64,000 nt of DNA. Origin: Leifsonia sp. ALI-44-B. Lineage in GTDB: Bacteria; Actinomycetota; Actinomycetes; Actinomycetales; Microbacteriaceae. The position numbers and the translations under genes were made by a program. Of this stretch, positions 8,010-17,114 are shown piece by piece; position 1 is the first letter of the stretch; every line of letters begins with the position of its first letter. The notes under the pieces were generated by a model. That model saw nothing but the letters and a program-made list of their open reading frames with translations, did not search any database and was not told where the DNA came from. The stretch is from the NCBI RefSeq assembly GCF_001984125.1, contig NZ_MTQL01000004.1, positions 1 through 64,000 of the forward strand, given 5' to 3'.

Positions 8010-10145
8010 TTAGACCTCCGAGCTCGCCTCGTCGGCCAACCCCAGCACGTCGAGAATCCACGCGAGTTCATAGGCGCGCTCGTGCCAGGCGTTGTAGCGC
8101 CCGCTCACGCCGCCGTGCCCGGCGCTCATCTCGGTCTTGAGCAGCACGGGCGCCCCGACCTCGCGCAGGCGCGCCACCCACTTCGCGGGCTCGACGTAGA
8201 GCACGCGCGTGTCGTTGATGCTCGTCACGGCCAGGATGCGCGGGTATTTCACGTCGTCGCGCACGTTCTCATACGGGCTATAGGACTTCATATAGGCATA
8301 CACGTCGGCGTTATCGAGCGGGTTGCCCCATTCATCCCATTCGATGACCGTAAGGGGCAGCGACGGGTCCAGGATGCTGGTCAGCGGGTCGACGAACGGC
8401 ACGGCCGCCAGAATGCCCGCGAAGGTCTCGGGCGCCAGGTTCGCGACGGCGCCCATGAGCAGGCCCCCCGCGCTGCCACCCTCGGCGACGAGTCGCTCGG
8501 GCGTCGTGTAGCCGGCCTCGATGAGGTGGTTCGCGGCATCCACGAAGTCGGTGAACGTGTTCTTTTTCGTGAGCGTCTTGCCGTTCTCGTACCAGGTGCG
8601 GCCCATCTCGCCGCCGCCGCGCACATGCGCGATGGCGAAGACGACGCCGCGGTCGAGCAGCGAGAGCCGGGCGACCGACATCGACGGATCCATGCTGGCC
8701 TCGTAGGAGCCGTAGCCGTAGAGCTCGAGCGGCGCGGGCAGCGTCACGCCCTTCTTCCAGACGAGCGAGATGGGCACACGCGTGCCGTCGGCCGCCGTGG
8801 CCCATTCGCGCTTCTGTTCGTAATCGGAAGCGTCGTAGCCGCCGCGAACGGGCTGCTGCTTCAACAGCACGCTCGTGCCCGTGACCACGTCGTAGTCGAA
8901 GACGGTGGAGGGTGTGACGAGGGAACCGTAGCCGTAGCGCACGGTGGGCTGCGACCACTCGGGGTTGGACGACGCGCCCACCGAGAACAGCGGTTCGTCG
9001 AACGACAGCTCGCGCGGCACGAGGTCGTCGATCGACGAGTCGGAGTCGATCGGCCACACGGCCAAGCGGGTGAGGCCGTCACGGCGGTAGCCGAACAGCA
9101 GGTGCTTCTCGAACGCCTCGACGTCCTCCAGGCGCACATCGTCGCGGTGGGGGAGGACGGCGCGCGCATCGGCGGGACCCGTTCCGGGGTTCGACGGCGG
9201 CACCGTCACGAGCTCGAAGTTCAGCGCTCCGTCGTTGTGCAGGATGAGGAGGTGGTCTTCGCCCCCGATCACGGCGTGCTCGACCGAGTATTCGACGTCG
9301 TCGCGTCGAGGCCACACGACCGTTGCCTCGCCCTCGGGGTCGGCGGCGTCGAGCAGGTGCCACTCGCTCGTCACGCTCGACGACGACACGAACACGATGT
9401 ATTTGCCCGAACGGGTCGTGCCGGCGCCCACCCAGAAGCTCTCGTCGGGTTCGGTGAAAACGGCCACATCGTCGGATGCCGCGCTGCCCACCCGGTGACG
9501 CCACACGGTGTCGGGCCGCCAGCTGTCGTCGACGGTCGTGTAGAAGATGTAACGTCCGTCGGGCGAGAACGACGCCCCGTGGAACGTGTTGGGGATCTCG
9601 TCTGGCAGGTTCTGCCCGGTCTCGAGGTCGCGGATCTTGAGCGTGAACCGCTCGTCGCCCGACGTGTCGACGCCGTAGGCGAGGTAGCGCCCGTCGAGCG
9701 ACACGTCGTAGGAGCCGATCGAGAAGAAGTCCGAGCCGGCCGATTCGACGTTGCCGTCGAGCAAAATCTGTTCGCCCGGAACGGGTTCGCCGGCGACGAG
9801 CTGCGGCGGCGTCCAGTCGTTCGGCGAGTCGAGCGGAGCGCGGCAGTTCAGCGTGTACTGCTGCCCCTCGACGCTCCGCGAGTAGTACCACCACGAGCCC
9901 TCGCGCACGGGAACGCTCAGGTCGGTCTCCTGCGTGCGGCTCTTGATCTCGTCGAAGATGCGCCCGCGCAGGCCCTCGAGGTGCGCGAGCTGCTGCTCGG
10001 TGTAGGCGTTCTCGGCCTGGAGGTGGCCGATGACGGCGGGGTCTTCTTTGTCGCGCAGCCACTCGTACGGGTCGATCACGGTGTCGCCGTGGTGTTCGCG
10101 GGTGCTCGGTCGTCGGGCCGCGGTGGGCGGCGTCAGTTCTGGCAT
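8010..10145 (-). CDS. ptrB: Oligopeptidase B (S9 family prolyl oligopeptidase fold)
   Basis: 711 aa cytosolic serine peptidase that cleaves short peptides after basic residues. The N-terminal two thirds form the seven-bladed propeller (for example YHVSLDGRYLAYGVD-like blade repeats around residues 165-175). The C-terminal hydrolase domain has LYGYGSYE, AHVRGGGEMGRTWYE, the nucleophile elbow EGGSAGGLLMG, and the catalytic His region MSAGHGGVSGRY. Full length for the family. A leaderless promoter fits the start: TAGCTT on the minus strand, 6 nt, ATG. It is divergent from the aldo/keto reductase gene. Confidence 0.95.
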   Translation of the reverse strand: MPELTPPTAARRPSTREHHGDTVIDPYEWLRDKEDPAVIGHLQAENAYTEQQLAHLEGLRGRIFDEIKSRTQETDLSVPVREGSWWYYSRSVEGQQYTLNCRAPLDSPNDWTPPQLVAGEPVPGEQILLDGNVESAGSDFFSIGSYDVSLDGRYLAYGVDTSGDERFTLKIRDLETGQNLPDEIPNTFHGASFSPDGRYIFYTTVDDSWRPDTVWRHRVGSAASDDVAVFTEPDESFWVGAGTTRSGKYIVFVSSSSVTSEWHLLDAADPEGEATVVWPRRDDVEYSVEHAVIGGEDHLLILHNDGALNFELVTVPPSNPGTGPADARAVLPHRDDVRLEDVEAFEKHLLFGYRRDGLTRLAVWPIDSDSSIDDLVPRELSFDEPLFSVGASSNPEWSQPTVRYGYGSLVTPSTVFDYDVVTGTSVLLKQQPVRGGYDASDYEQKREWATAADGTRVPISLVWKKGVTLPAPLELYGYGSYEASMDPSMSVARLSLLDRGVVFAIAHVRGGGEMGRTWYENGKTLTKKNTFTDFVDAANHLIEAGYTTPERLVAEGGSAGGLLMGAVANLAPETFAGILAAVPFVDPLTSILDPSLPLTVIEWDEWGNPLDNADVYAYMKSYSPYENVRDDVKYPRILAVTSINDTRVLYVEPAKWVARLREVGAPVLLKTEMSAGHGGVSGRYNAWHERAYELAWILDVLGLADEASSEV

Positions 10146-10230
10146 GACTTAAAGCTAGTCCGCTCGGGCGCGCTCGTCCGATCGCGCAAGGGGCTGTGCG
10201 CTCCGCTCGGGCGGGCATAGTGTCGTTTTC

Positions 10231-11070
10231 ATGACGACTATTCCGGTTCATGCACTCAACGACGGCAACCAGCTTCCGGCCATCGGCTTCGGAACCTACC
10301 CCCTGAAGGGCGACGAGGGCGCGGATGCCGTGGCCAGCGCCCTCTCGTTCGGCTACCGTCTTCTCGACACCGCGGTCAACTACCGCAACGAGGATGCCGT
10401 GGGGCGCGGCATCCGCCAATCGGGTCTGCCGCGCGACGAGGTGCAGGTCACGACCAAGCTGCCGGGCCGCCACCACGCCTACGAGGATGCGCTGCGCTCG
10501 TTCGAGGAGTCGCGCAAGCTTCTCGGCGTCGAATACGTCGACCTCTACATCATCCACTGGCCGAACCCGTCGGTCGGCAAGTTCGTGGATGCCTGGAAGG
10601 CGCTCGTGACCCTGCAGAACGACGGCCTCGCCCGCTCGATCGGCGTGTCGAACTTCACCCCCGAGCACATCGGCCAGATCGTGGATGCGACGGGCGTCGT
10701 GCCCGCGGTCAACCAGATCGAGGTGCACCCCTACTTCCCGCAGGAGGAGCTCATCGCCTTCCACCGCGAGCACAACATCCTCACCGAGGCGTGGTCGCCG
10801 CTCGGCAAGGGTTCGGCACCGGGGGAGGAGCAGGTGGTGCAGGATGCCGCCGCCGCCCATGGCGTGAGCCCGGCCCAGGTCCTGCTGCGCTGGCACACGC
10901 AGCGCGGCGTCGTGCCCATCCCGAAGTCGTCGAAGCCCGAGCGCCAGCGCGAGAACCTCGACATCTTCGGCTTCGAGCTGACCGACGACGAGGTCTCGGC
11001 CATCACGGCTCTCGGCCGCGCGGACGGACGCCTCTTCGGGGGTGACCCGAACACGCACGAAGAGCAGTAG
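10231..11070 (+). CDS. Aldo/keto reductase (2,5-diketogluconate reductase-like)
   Basis: 279 aa NADPH-dependent carbonyl reductase with a TIM-barrel fold. The tetrad is readable: Asp46 and Tyr51 in LLDTAVNYRNED, Lys76 in TTKLPGR, His109 in IIHWPNP. The cofactor motif IPKSSKPERQREN lies near the C terminus. The start follows TAGTGT (10218-10223) by 7 nt, so the transcript is probably leaderless. The 85-bp gap to ptrB holds both divergent promoters. The physiological substrate is unknown. Confidence 0.95.
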   Translation: MTTIPVHALNDGNQLPAIGFGTYPLKGDEGADAVASALSFGYRLLDTAVNYRNEDAVGRGIRQSGLPRDEVQVTTKLPGRHHAYEDALRSFEESRKLLGVEYVDLYIIHWPNPSVGKFVDAWKALVTLQNDGLARSIGVSNFTPEHIGQIVDATGVVPAVNQIEVHPYFPQEELIAFHREHNILTEAWSPLGKGSAPGEEQVVQDAAAAHGVSPAQVLLRWHTQRGVVPIPKSSKPERQRENLDIFGFELTDDEVSAITALGRADGRLFGGDPNTHEEQ

Positions 11071-11185
11071 ACCACCGAGCGGGAGGCGATGCATCCCGCA
11101 ACTGCCCGGGTCGGCGCACATATCGGCGCATATGCCGAGTGTGCCGCCCCGGGCGGTGTCATGCCCGCCGGTGGTCCCGTCAAAG

Positions 11186-11214
11186 TTGACGCCCGCCGCG
11201 CGGGGTGTAAGTAT
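11186..11214 (+). promoter_or_regulatory. Candidate sigma-70-type promoter of the phosphate transporter gene
   Basis: TTGACG (11186-11191), 17 nt, AAGTAT (11209-11214), or TAAGTA with a 16-nt spacer. About 12 nt downstream lies a perfect 10-bp palindrome GCCAATTGGC (11227-11236), a possible operator. The leader to the start codon would be ~95 nt. Confidence 0.5.
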
Positions 11215-11316
11215 CAATACGGCCTCGCCAATTGGCAACCTCACCCGCACGAATTCTCCCCGAACTTTGGGTGAACGGTGCGTGGCGGGGGCGTCCCGAC
11301 CCAGAGAATCGTGCCG

Positions 11317-12489
11317 GTGGATATCACCCTCATTGTTGTACTCGTCGTAGCGTTCGCGCTCTTCTTCGACTTCACGAACGGTTTCCACGACACCGCGAAT
11401 GCGATGGCCACGCCCATCGCCACCGGTGCCATGAAGCCCAAGGTCGCCGTCGGTCTCGCCGCCATCCTCAACCTGGTGGGAGCCTTCCTCTCCACCGAGG
11501 TGGCCAAGACCATTTCCGGTGGCCTGATCAAAGAGGGCGACGGTGGCGTGCTGATCACGCCAGAGCTCATCTTCGCCGGCCTCATCGGCGCCATCGTCTG
11601 GAACATGGTCACCTGGCTCTTCGGGCTGCCTTCCTCCTCGTCGCACGCACTCTTCGGTGGCCTCATCGGTGCCGCCATCGTGGGCTTCAGCTTCGGCGCC
11701 ATCGACTACGGCGTCCTGCTGTCCAAGGTCATCCTGCCCGCCCTCATCGCGCCCGTCACGGCCGGCCTGATCGCCTTCACGGCCACGCGCCTGGCCTACG
11801 CCATGACGCGCCGCTACGACGGCAAACCCGACGGCCGAGACGGTTTCCGTTACGGCCAGATCTTCACCTCCTCGCTCGTCGCCCTGGCGCACGGCACCAA
11901 CGATGCGCAGAAGACCATGGGTGTCATCACGTTGACGCTCATCACGGTCGGCGCCCAGGCCGCCGGCACGGGCCCCGAGTTCTGGGTCATCGCGGTCTGC
12001 GCCCTGGCCATCGCGCTCGGCACCTACATGGGCGGATGGCGCATCATCAAGACGCTCGGAACGGGCCTCACCGACGTCAAACCCGCCCAGGGCTTCGCGG
12101 CCGAGACGGGCACGGCGGCCACCATCCTGGCCTCGTCGCACCTGGGCTTCGCGCTCTCAACCACGCAGGTCGCCTCGGGTTCGGTCATCGGCTCGGGTCT
12201 CGGTCGACGCGGCTCGAAGGTGCGCTGGGGCACGGCCGGCCGCATCGCACTCGGTTGGTTGCTCACCCTGCCCGCCGCCGGCATCGTTGGCGCGCTCGCG
12301 GCCCTGATCGCGCATCTTGGCCCCATCGGCATCGCTATCGACGCCGTTATCGGCATCGGCGTGATCCTCGGCATCTTCCTGCGCTCGCGCAAGGACAAGG
12401 TCGACCCGCATTCCGTCTCCGAGGTCGCGGCATCGGGTCAGGCCGTCAAGATCAAGCGGAACCCCAAGCCCAAGAAGGTGCGCAAATGA
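11317..12489 (+). CDS. pitA: Inorganic phosphate transporter, Pit family
   Basis: 390 aa integral membrane phosphate (metal-phosphate):H+ symporter. The two inverted halves carry the Pit signatures FDFTNGFHDTANAMA (near residue 20) and AHGTNDAQKTMGV (near 190), with about ten hydrophobic segments. GTG 11317 (MDITLIVVLVV...) is chosen because family members begin just there; GTG 11311 and 11278 are in-frame alternatives. The stop overlaps the next gene (ATGA). The C terminus ends in a basic KIKRNPKPKKVRK tail. Confidence 0.95.
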   Translation: MDITLIVVLVVAFALFFDFTNGFHDTANAMATPIATGAMKPKVAVGLAAILNLVGAFLSTEVAKTISGGLIKEGDGGVLITPELIFAGLIGAIVWNMVTWLFGLPSSSSHALFGGLIGAAIVGFSFGAIDYGVLLSKVILPALIAPVTAGLIAFTATRLAYAMTRRYDGKPDGRDGFRYGQIFTSSLVALAHGTNDAQKTMGVITLTLITVGAQAAGTGPEFWVIAVCALAIALGTYMGGWRIIKTLGTGLTDVKPAQGFAAETGTAATILASSHLGFALSTTQVASGSVIGSGLGRRGSKVRWGTAGRIALGWLLTLPAAGIVGALAALIAHLGPIGIAIDAVIGIGVILGIFLRSRKDKVDPHSVSEVAASGQAVKIKRNPKPKKVRK

Positions 12490-12818
12490 TCGACTGGGGT
12501 GCGTTCCTCATCGTCTTCGTCTCGGCCATCATCGCGACGATCGTCGTCGTGGGCCTGTATTCGCTCGGGCTGCGGTTGCTGACACGCGCGGGCCGCGTGC
12601 CCGTCGTCGGCCCCGCCGAGTTCACCGACGCCATCACGGTCATCACCGAGGCCGAGGCGCAGCACGCCGCCAAGCGTGCGGCCAAGGCTGCCCGCAAGAA
12701 CCCGCTCACCGACGCGCAGAAGAACGTGGCCCGCTTCGGCGCCTACCTGTGCTTCGCGGCGTGTGGCGCGGCCGTGCTCTATGGCATCTACCTGATCGTC
12801 CCGTACTTCCACCAGTAG
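12486..12818 (+). CDS. Small membrane protein coupled to pitA
   Basis: 110 aa. The ATG overlaps the pitA stop by 4 nt. There is an N-terminal hydrophobic helix (FLIVFVSAIIATIVVVGLYSLG), a soluble Ala/Lys-rich middle (EAEAQHAAKRAAKAARKN), and a second helix near the C terminus (LCFAACGAAVLYGIYLIV). The tight coupling suggests an accessory subunit or peptide of the phosphate transporter. No function can be assigned from motifs. Confidence 0.8.
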   Translation: MIDWGAFLIVFVSAIIATIVVVGLYSLGLRLLTRAGRVPVVGPAEFTDAITVITEAEAQHAAKRAAKAARKNPLTDAQKNVARFGAYLCFAACGAAVLYGIYLIVPYFHQ

Positions 12819-12832
12819 TGCGTTGGCTTAAC

Positions 12833-12866
12833 GAGAAGAGCGGATGCCGAGGCATCCGCTCTTCGC
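12833..12866. terminator. Bidirectional terminator between pitA operon and uracil permease
   Basis: GAAGAGCGGATGCC and GGCATCCGCTCTTC form a 14-bp stem with a short loop, between two convergent genes. Confidence 0.85.
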
Positions 12867-12881
12867 CGTTCGTGGCGTGTA

Positions 12882-14156
12882 TCAGTCGGTGCCGCGCACG
12901 CGACCGATGGCGTTCATGACGTGATAGATCACGATGGCGGCGATGGTGCCGAGCGCGATGCCGTTGAACACCAACGAACCGGCCGTGAACGAGAAGTTCG
13001 CGATGCCGACGATGAGCGCCGTGGCGGCCGTGAACTGGTTCTTGGGCTTCGAGAAGTCGACGCGGTTGTCGAGCCAGATCTTCACACCGATGATGCCGAT
13101 CAGGCCGTAGAGCGCCGTCGTGACGCCGCCCAGCACACCCGCCGGCACGGTGGCGATGAGCTCACCGAACTTGGGCGACAGGCTCAGCAGGATGGCGAAG
13201 ATGCCGGCCACCCAGTAGGCGGCCGTCGAGTACACGCGCGTGGCGGCCATGACGCCGATGTTCTCGCCGTAGGTGGTCGTGCCGGAACCTCCGCCGAAAC
13301 CGGCCAGCAGCGTGGCGAGGCCGTCGGCGAAGAGCGCGCGGCCGGTGACCTTGTTGACGCTCGGGTCGGTCATCTGGGCGACGCCGCGGATGTGGCCCAC
13401 GTTCTCGGCGATGAGCACGAGCACGACGGGGATGAAGGCCGGCACGACGGCCCAGAGCGCCGGGTTCTGGAACGGGTTGTCCATGACCTGGAACGCGGGG
13501 AGCCCGATCCAGTCGGCCTTCTCGACCTTCGTGAAGTCGAGCTGTCCCTGGAACGCGGCGGCGATATAGCCCACGACGACGCCGACGAAGATCGAGAGGC
13601 GCCCGAGCATCCCTCGGAAGAGAACGGTCGTGAGGATGACGGCGGCCAGCGTGATGAGGGCCGTCAGAGGGCCCTTGTTGTAGTTGTCGAGGGCCGCGGG
13701 TGCCAGGTTGAGGCCGATGAGCGCGACGATGGCGCCCGAGACGACGGGAGGCATGAGGGCGTCGATCCAGCCGCTGCCCGTGACGCGCACGATGAGGCCG
13801 ACGATCGCGAGCAGCAGGCCGACGAGGAAGATGCCGAAGAGCGCGCTGCCCATGCCCTGCGCGGTCGTGGCCACCGTGATGGGCGCGATGAACGCGAACG
13901 ACGAGCCGAGGTAGCTCGGCAGGCGGTTGCCCGTGATGAGGAGGAACAGCAGCGTGCCGACGCCCGAGAAGAACAGCGTGGCGCTCGGCGGGAAGCCCGT
14001 GAGCACGGGCACGAGGAACGTCGCGCCGAACATGGCGACGACGTGCTGGGCGCCGAACCCGATGGTGCGCGGCCAGCTCAGGCGCTCGCCCGGCTGAACC
14101 ACCTCCAACGCTCCGACGTTCTTACCGTCTCCGTGCAGTTTCCAGGGCAGCGCCAT
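12882..14156 (-). CDS. Uracil/xanthine permease (NCS2 family, UraA-like)
   Basis: 424 aa polytopic membrane protein for nucleobase:H+ symport. The N-terminal LSWPRTIGFGAQHVVAMFGATFLVPVLTGF is the classic UraA opening. Later come FAFIAPI, the conserved AENVGHIRGVAQMTDPSVNK (substrate-binding Glu/His region) and GFGGGSGTTTYGENIGVMAATRVYS. It is divergent from a second nucleobase permease gene (AzgA type), so pyrimidine and purine uptake genes share one 95-bp intergenic region. Uracil is favoured over xanthine but not proven. Confidence 0.92.
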   Translation of the reverse strand: MALPWKLHGDGKNVGALEVVQPGERLSWPRTIGFGAQHVVAMFGATFLVPVLTGFPPSATLFFSGVGTLLFLLITGNRLPSYLGSSFAFIAPITVATTAQGMGSALFGIFLVGLLLAIVGLIVRVTGSGWIDALMPPVVSGAIVALIGLNLAPAALDNYNKGPLTALITLAAVILTTVLFRGMLGRLSIFVGVVVGYIAAAFQGQLDFTKVEKADWIGLPAFQVMDNPFQNPALWAVVPAFIPVVLVLIAENVGHIRGVAQMTDPSVNKVTGRALFADGLATLLAGFGGGSGTTTYGENIGVMAATRVYSTAAYWVAGIFAILLSLSPKFGELIATVPAGVLGGVTTALYGLIGIIGVKIWLDNRVDFSKPKNQFTAATALIVGIANFSFTAGSLVFNGIALGTIAAIVIYHVMNAIGRVRGTD

Positions 14157-14251
14157 CGTTTTCCAGCTTTCGTCGCGGGGCGGGGGTGGGGTCCGGCGAC
14201 GTTGCCGGCGAGAATTGCTCTCGTTACCGTATCGGTCCCTAGCGCATTACG

Positions 14252-15742
14252 ATGAAATCTTCCCGCACATTCTCCGAGAGGACGCCTTCGGTGGCATCGA
14301 CTCCCACGCGTACGACCCCCACGCGCTCAGCCCCCAGCCGGATCGACACCTTCTTCGACATCACGAAACGTGGGTCGAACATCGCCACCGAGATCCGCGG
14401 TGGTGTCGTCACCTTCGTGGCGATGGCCTACATCGTCATCCTCAACCCCATCATCCTGTCGAGCGGTCAGGATGTCGCGGGCAACGCCCTTGGCTTCCCG
14501 CAGGTCGCGGCGGTCACGGCGCTCACCGCCGGCGTCATGACGATCCTGTTCGGCATCGTCGCCCGCCTGCCCTTCGCATTCGCGGCCGGACTCGGCATCA
14601 ACTCGTTCCTGGCCGTGAGCGTCGTCGGTCAGGTGACGTGGCCCGAGGCCATGGGCCTCGTCGTCATCAACGGTCTCATCATCGTGCTGCTGGCCGCCAC
14701 GGGCCTTCGCCGCCTCATCTTCAACGCCGTGCCCGTGCAGCTCAAGATCGCCATCACGGTGGGCATCGGCCTCTTCATCGCGTTCATCGGCTTCGTCGAC
14801 GCGGGCTTCGTGCGCACGACGGGTTCGGCATCCCCGCCCATCGGTCTCGGCATCGCGGGCTCGGTGGCCACCATCCCGACCGTCATCTTCGTGGTGTCGC
14901 TCCTCATCACGGGCATTCTCGTGGCCCGCAAGGTCAAGGGCGCGCTGCTCATCGGCATCGTGGCGTCGACCATCATCGCGGTCATCGCCGAGCTCATCTT
15001 CAAGGTGGGTGCCTCGAACGGCGGCGAGAACCCGGCCGGCTGGAACCTTAGCGTGCCCGCCCTGCCCGCGCAGATCGTGAGCCTGCCCGACCTCAGCCTC
15101 ATCGGCCAGGTCAGTTTCGGCAGCTTCGAGCGCATCGGTGCCCTGGCCGCGCTCATGCTCGTCTTCACGCTCGTCTTCACCAACTTCTTCGACGCCATGG
15201 GCACCATGACGGGTCTGTCGCGCGAGGCGAACCTGGCCGATGCCGATGGCAACTTCCCGCGCCTGCGTTCCGCCCTGATCGTCGAGGGCATCGGTGCCGT
15301 TGCGGGTGGCGCCACCTCGGGGTCGTCCAACACGGTCTTCATCGAATCCGGTGCCGGCATCGGCGAGGGTGCCCGCACGGGTCTCGCCAACGTGGTCACG
15401 GGTCTGCTCTTCATCCTGGCCATGTTCTTCACGCCGCTCACGCAGGTCGTGCCGACCGAGGTCGCTGCCGCCGCGCTCGTGATCGTCGGAACGCTCATGA
15501 TGGCGCAGATCAAGGACATCGTCTGGACCGAGTTCTCGGCCGCCCTGCCCGTGTTCCTCACGGTCACGGTCATGCCGCTCACGTACTCCATCGCCAACGG
15601 CATCGGCGCGGGCTTCATCTCCTGGGTCATCCTGCGCGCGTTCAGCGGCAAGGCCCGCGAGATTAGCCCTCTGTTGTGGGTCGTGGCGGCCGGTTTCGCG
15701 ATCTTCTTCGCGCGCGGCCCCATCGAGATGCTCATCGGCTAG
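14252..15742 (+). CDS. NCS2 permease, AzgA-type (guanine/hypoxanthine/adenine)
   Basis: 496 aa. A Ser/Thr/Pro-rich N terminus of ~30 residues is followed by FFDITKRGSNIATEIRGGVVTFVAMAYIVILNP, the hallmark of AzgA-family purine transporters. Also present are FAAGLGINSFLAVSVV, FTNFFDAMGTMTGLSREA and SGSSNTVFIESGAGIGEGARTGLANVVTG. About 12-14 hydrophobic segments. ATG 14252 lies 6 nt after TAGCGC, a weak form of the leaderless pattern. Likely role: purine base salvage with the Apt enzyme encoded further downstream (inference). Confidence 0.93.
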   Translation: MKSSRTFSERTPSVASTPTRTTPTRSAPSRIDTFFDITKRGSNIATEIRGGVVTFVAMAYIVILNPIILSSGQDVAGNALGFPQVAAVTALTAGVMTILFGIVARLPFAFAAGLGINSFLAVSVVGQVTWPEAMGLVVINGLIIVLLAATGLRRLIFNAVPVQLKIAITVGIGLFIAFIGFVDAGFVRTTGSASPPIGLGIAGSVATIPTVIFVVSLLITGILVARKVKGALLIGIVASTIIAVIAELIFKVGASNGGENPAGWNLSVPALPAQIVSLPDLSLIGQVSFGSFERIGALAALMLVFTLVFTNFFDAMGTMTGLSREANLADADGNFPRLRSALIVEGIGAVAGGATSGSSNTVFIESGAGIGEGARTGLANVVTGLLFILAMFFTPLTQVVPTEVAAAALVIVGTLMMAQIKDIVWTEFSAALPVFLTVTVMPLTYSIANGIGAGFISWVILRAFSGKAREISPLLWVVAAGFAIFFARGPIEMLIG

Positions 15743-15765
15743 CTGCCGGCCGGCTCTGTTCGGCC

Positions 15766-15804
15766 GAAGCCCCATCGACGGCCCCGTGCTGTCGGTGGGG
15801 CTTC
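15766..15804 (+). terminator. Terminator after the AzgA permease gene
   Basis: GAAGCCCCATCGAC pairs with GTCGGTGGGGCTTC (one mismatch). Its 3' edge abuts the -10 box TACACT (15806-15811) of the next gene. Confidence 0.7.
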
Positions 15805-15817
15805 GTACACTGGATGC

Positions 15818-16789
15818 ATGAGCGCCCAGTTCGGTCAGTACCCACCCGCCCGTCAGACCATCGTTCACCTGAGCGATCCTCACTTCCTGGGCGGCAATGC
15901 GCCGCTCTACGGGGTGGTCGACACCGAGCAGCACCTCGCTCAGACGCTCGAGCAGATCCGCGCCATGCAGATCCGCCCATCCGCCTTCGTCTTCACGGGC
16001 GACCTGGCCGATCTGGGCGAGCCGGATGCCTACGCCCGCCTGCGCGCGCTCGTCGAACCGGTCGCGGCCGACCTCGGCGCGCAGCTGATCTGGCTCATGG
16101 GCAACCACGACGAGCGGGCGGAGTTCCGCGCGGGACTGTTCGGGGCTGTCGGCTCGTCGCAGGCGGCAGGCTCGACGCCAGAGACGGATGCTCCCGGCGC
16201 CAGCGTTTCAGCCTCGGCTCAGCAGGTCACCGATGCCCCCGTCGACGTCGTGTACGACCTCGACGGCCTCCGCTTCGTCGGCCTCGACTCCTCGGTGCCG
16301 GGCTGGCATCACGGCGCGTTGGCCGACGAGCAGCTCGAGTGGTTGGCAGACGTTTTGTCGGAACCCGCCGAGCACGGCACGATCGTGGGGCTGCATCATC
16401 CGCCCGTGCCCTCGCCGCTGTCGTTCTTCGACATTCTCGAGCTGCAGGAGCAGCACCGCCTCGAGAGCGTCCTGCGGGGCAGCGATGTGCGCGCCATCCT
16501 GGGCGGGCACCTGCACTACAGCACGAACTCGCTGTTCGCGGGCATCCCCGTGTCTGTCGCCGCGGCGACCTGCTACACCATGAACCTCACGCGCCCGCTC
16601 GATCACCCGGGCGGCGTCGACGGCGGCCAATCGTTCAGCCTCGTGCACGTCTACGACGATCGCGTCTCGTTTTCCACCGTGCCCGTGGGCGACTACCCGC
16701 CCTCGAATACGTTCCCGGCCGATTTCGTCGAGCGGATGTCGCGCCTCGCCCCCGCCGAGCGCCTCGAGGCCTTCTCGCGCAAACGCTGA
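15818..16789 (+). CDS. Metallophosphoesterase (CpdA-like)
   Basis: 323 aa calcineurin-like phosphodiesterase. The metal-ligand series is complete: HLSDPHFLGG, FTGDLADLGEPDAY, LMGNHDER, GLHHPPVP and LGGHLHYS. This motif order is that of the class III cyclic nucleotide phosphodiesterase CpdA/Rv0805 subgroup; the actual substrate is not established. The start follows TACACT by 6 nt (leaderless). The ~45-residue segment after GNHDER (AGSTPETDAPGASVSASAQQ) is a low-complexity insert. Confidence 0.92.
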   Translation: MSAQFGQYPPARQTIVHLSDPHFLGGNAPLYGVVDTEQHLAQTLEQIRAMQIRPSAFVFTGDLADLGEPDAYARLRALVEPVAADLGAQLIWLMGNHDERAEFRAGLFGAVGSSQAAGSTPETDAPGASVSASAQQVTDAPVDVVYDLDGLRFVGLDSSVPGWHHGALADEQLEWLADVLSEPAEHGTIVGLHHPPVPSPLSFFDILELQEQHRLESVLRGSDVRAILGGHLHYSTNSLFAGIPVSVAAATCYTMNLTRPLDHPGGVDGGQSFSLVHVYDDRVSFSTVPVGDYPPSNTFPADFVERMSRLAPAERLEAFSRKR

Positions 16790-16887
16790 GCCCGCCGCTC
16801 GCGCGTGTGTCGCGTTCGCCGCCCGCCTGGCCGCCGGTTGTTCGCCAAACGCCTGATTCGCTGGCCCCGGCGGTGCGTTCTCCCCAG

Positions 16888-16905
16888 CGGCGGAACGCCG
16901 TTTTT
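16888..16905 (+). terminator. Short terminator after the metallophosphoesterase gene
   Basis: CGGCG-GAA-CGCCG stem-loop followed directly by TTTTT. Confidence 0.5.
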
Positions 16906-16951
16906 CTCCACAGGTGCGCGTCAGGCCGAGACACCGTGACGGCCCCCGGAG

Positions 16952-17114
16952 TAGGGTGGAGGCATCCGGTCACGAGCCGGATTTTCTCTGCGTCGGCCAC
17001 AAATTCGGCGCGCCCCGATGAGGCAATGGAGCCACAGTGAACCCTTTCCGAAGTGCGAAGAAGACGGCGACCGCCACGCGCGCGATCGACCACCCCTACC
17101 TGCAGGAGGCCGAG
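16952..17114 (+). promoter_or_regulatory. Probable aspA promoter and leader
   Basis: A -10-like TAGGGT at 16952-16957 would place the start of transcription near 16964, giving a leader of ~150 nt up to the strong SD AGGAGG (17104-17109). The rest of the 16790-17114 gap holds only the short hairpin described above. An in-frame GTG at 17037 lacks an SD. Confidence 0.4.
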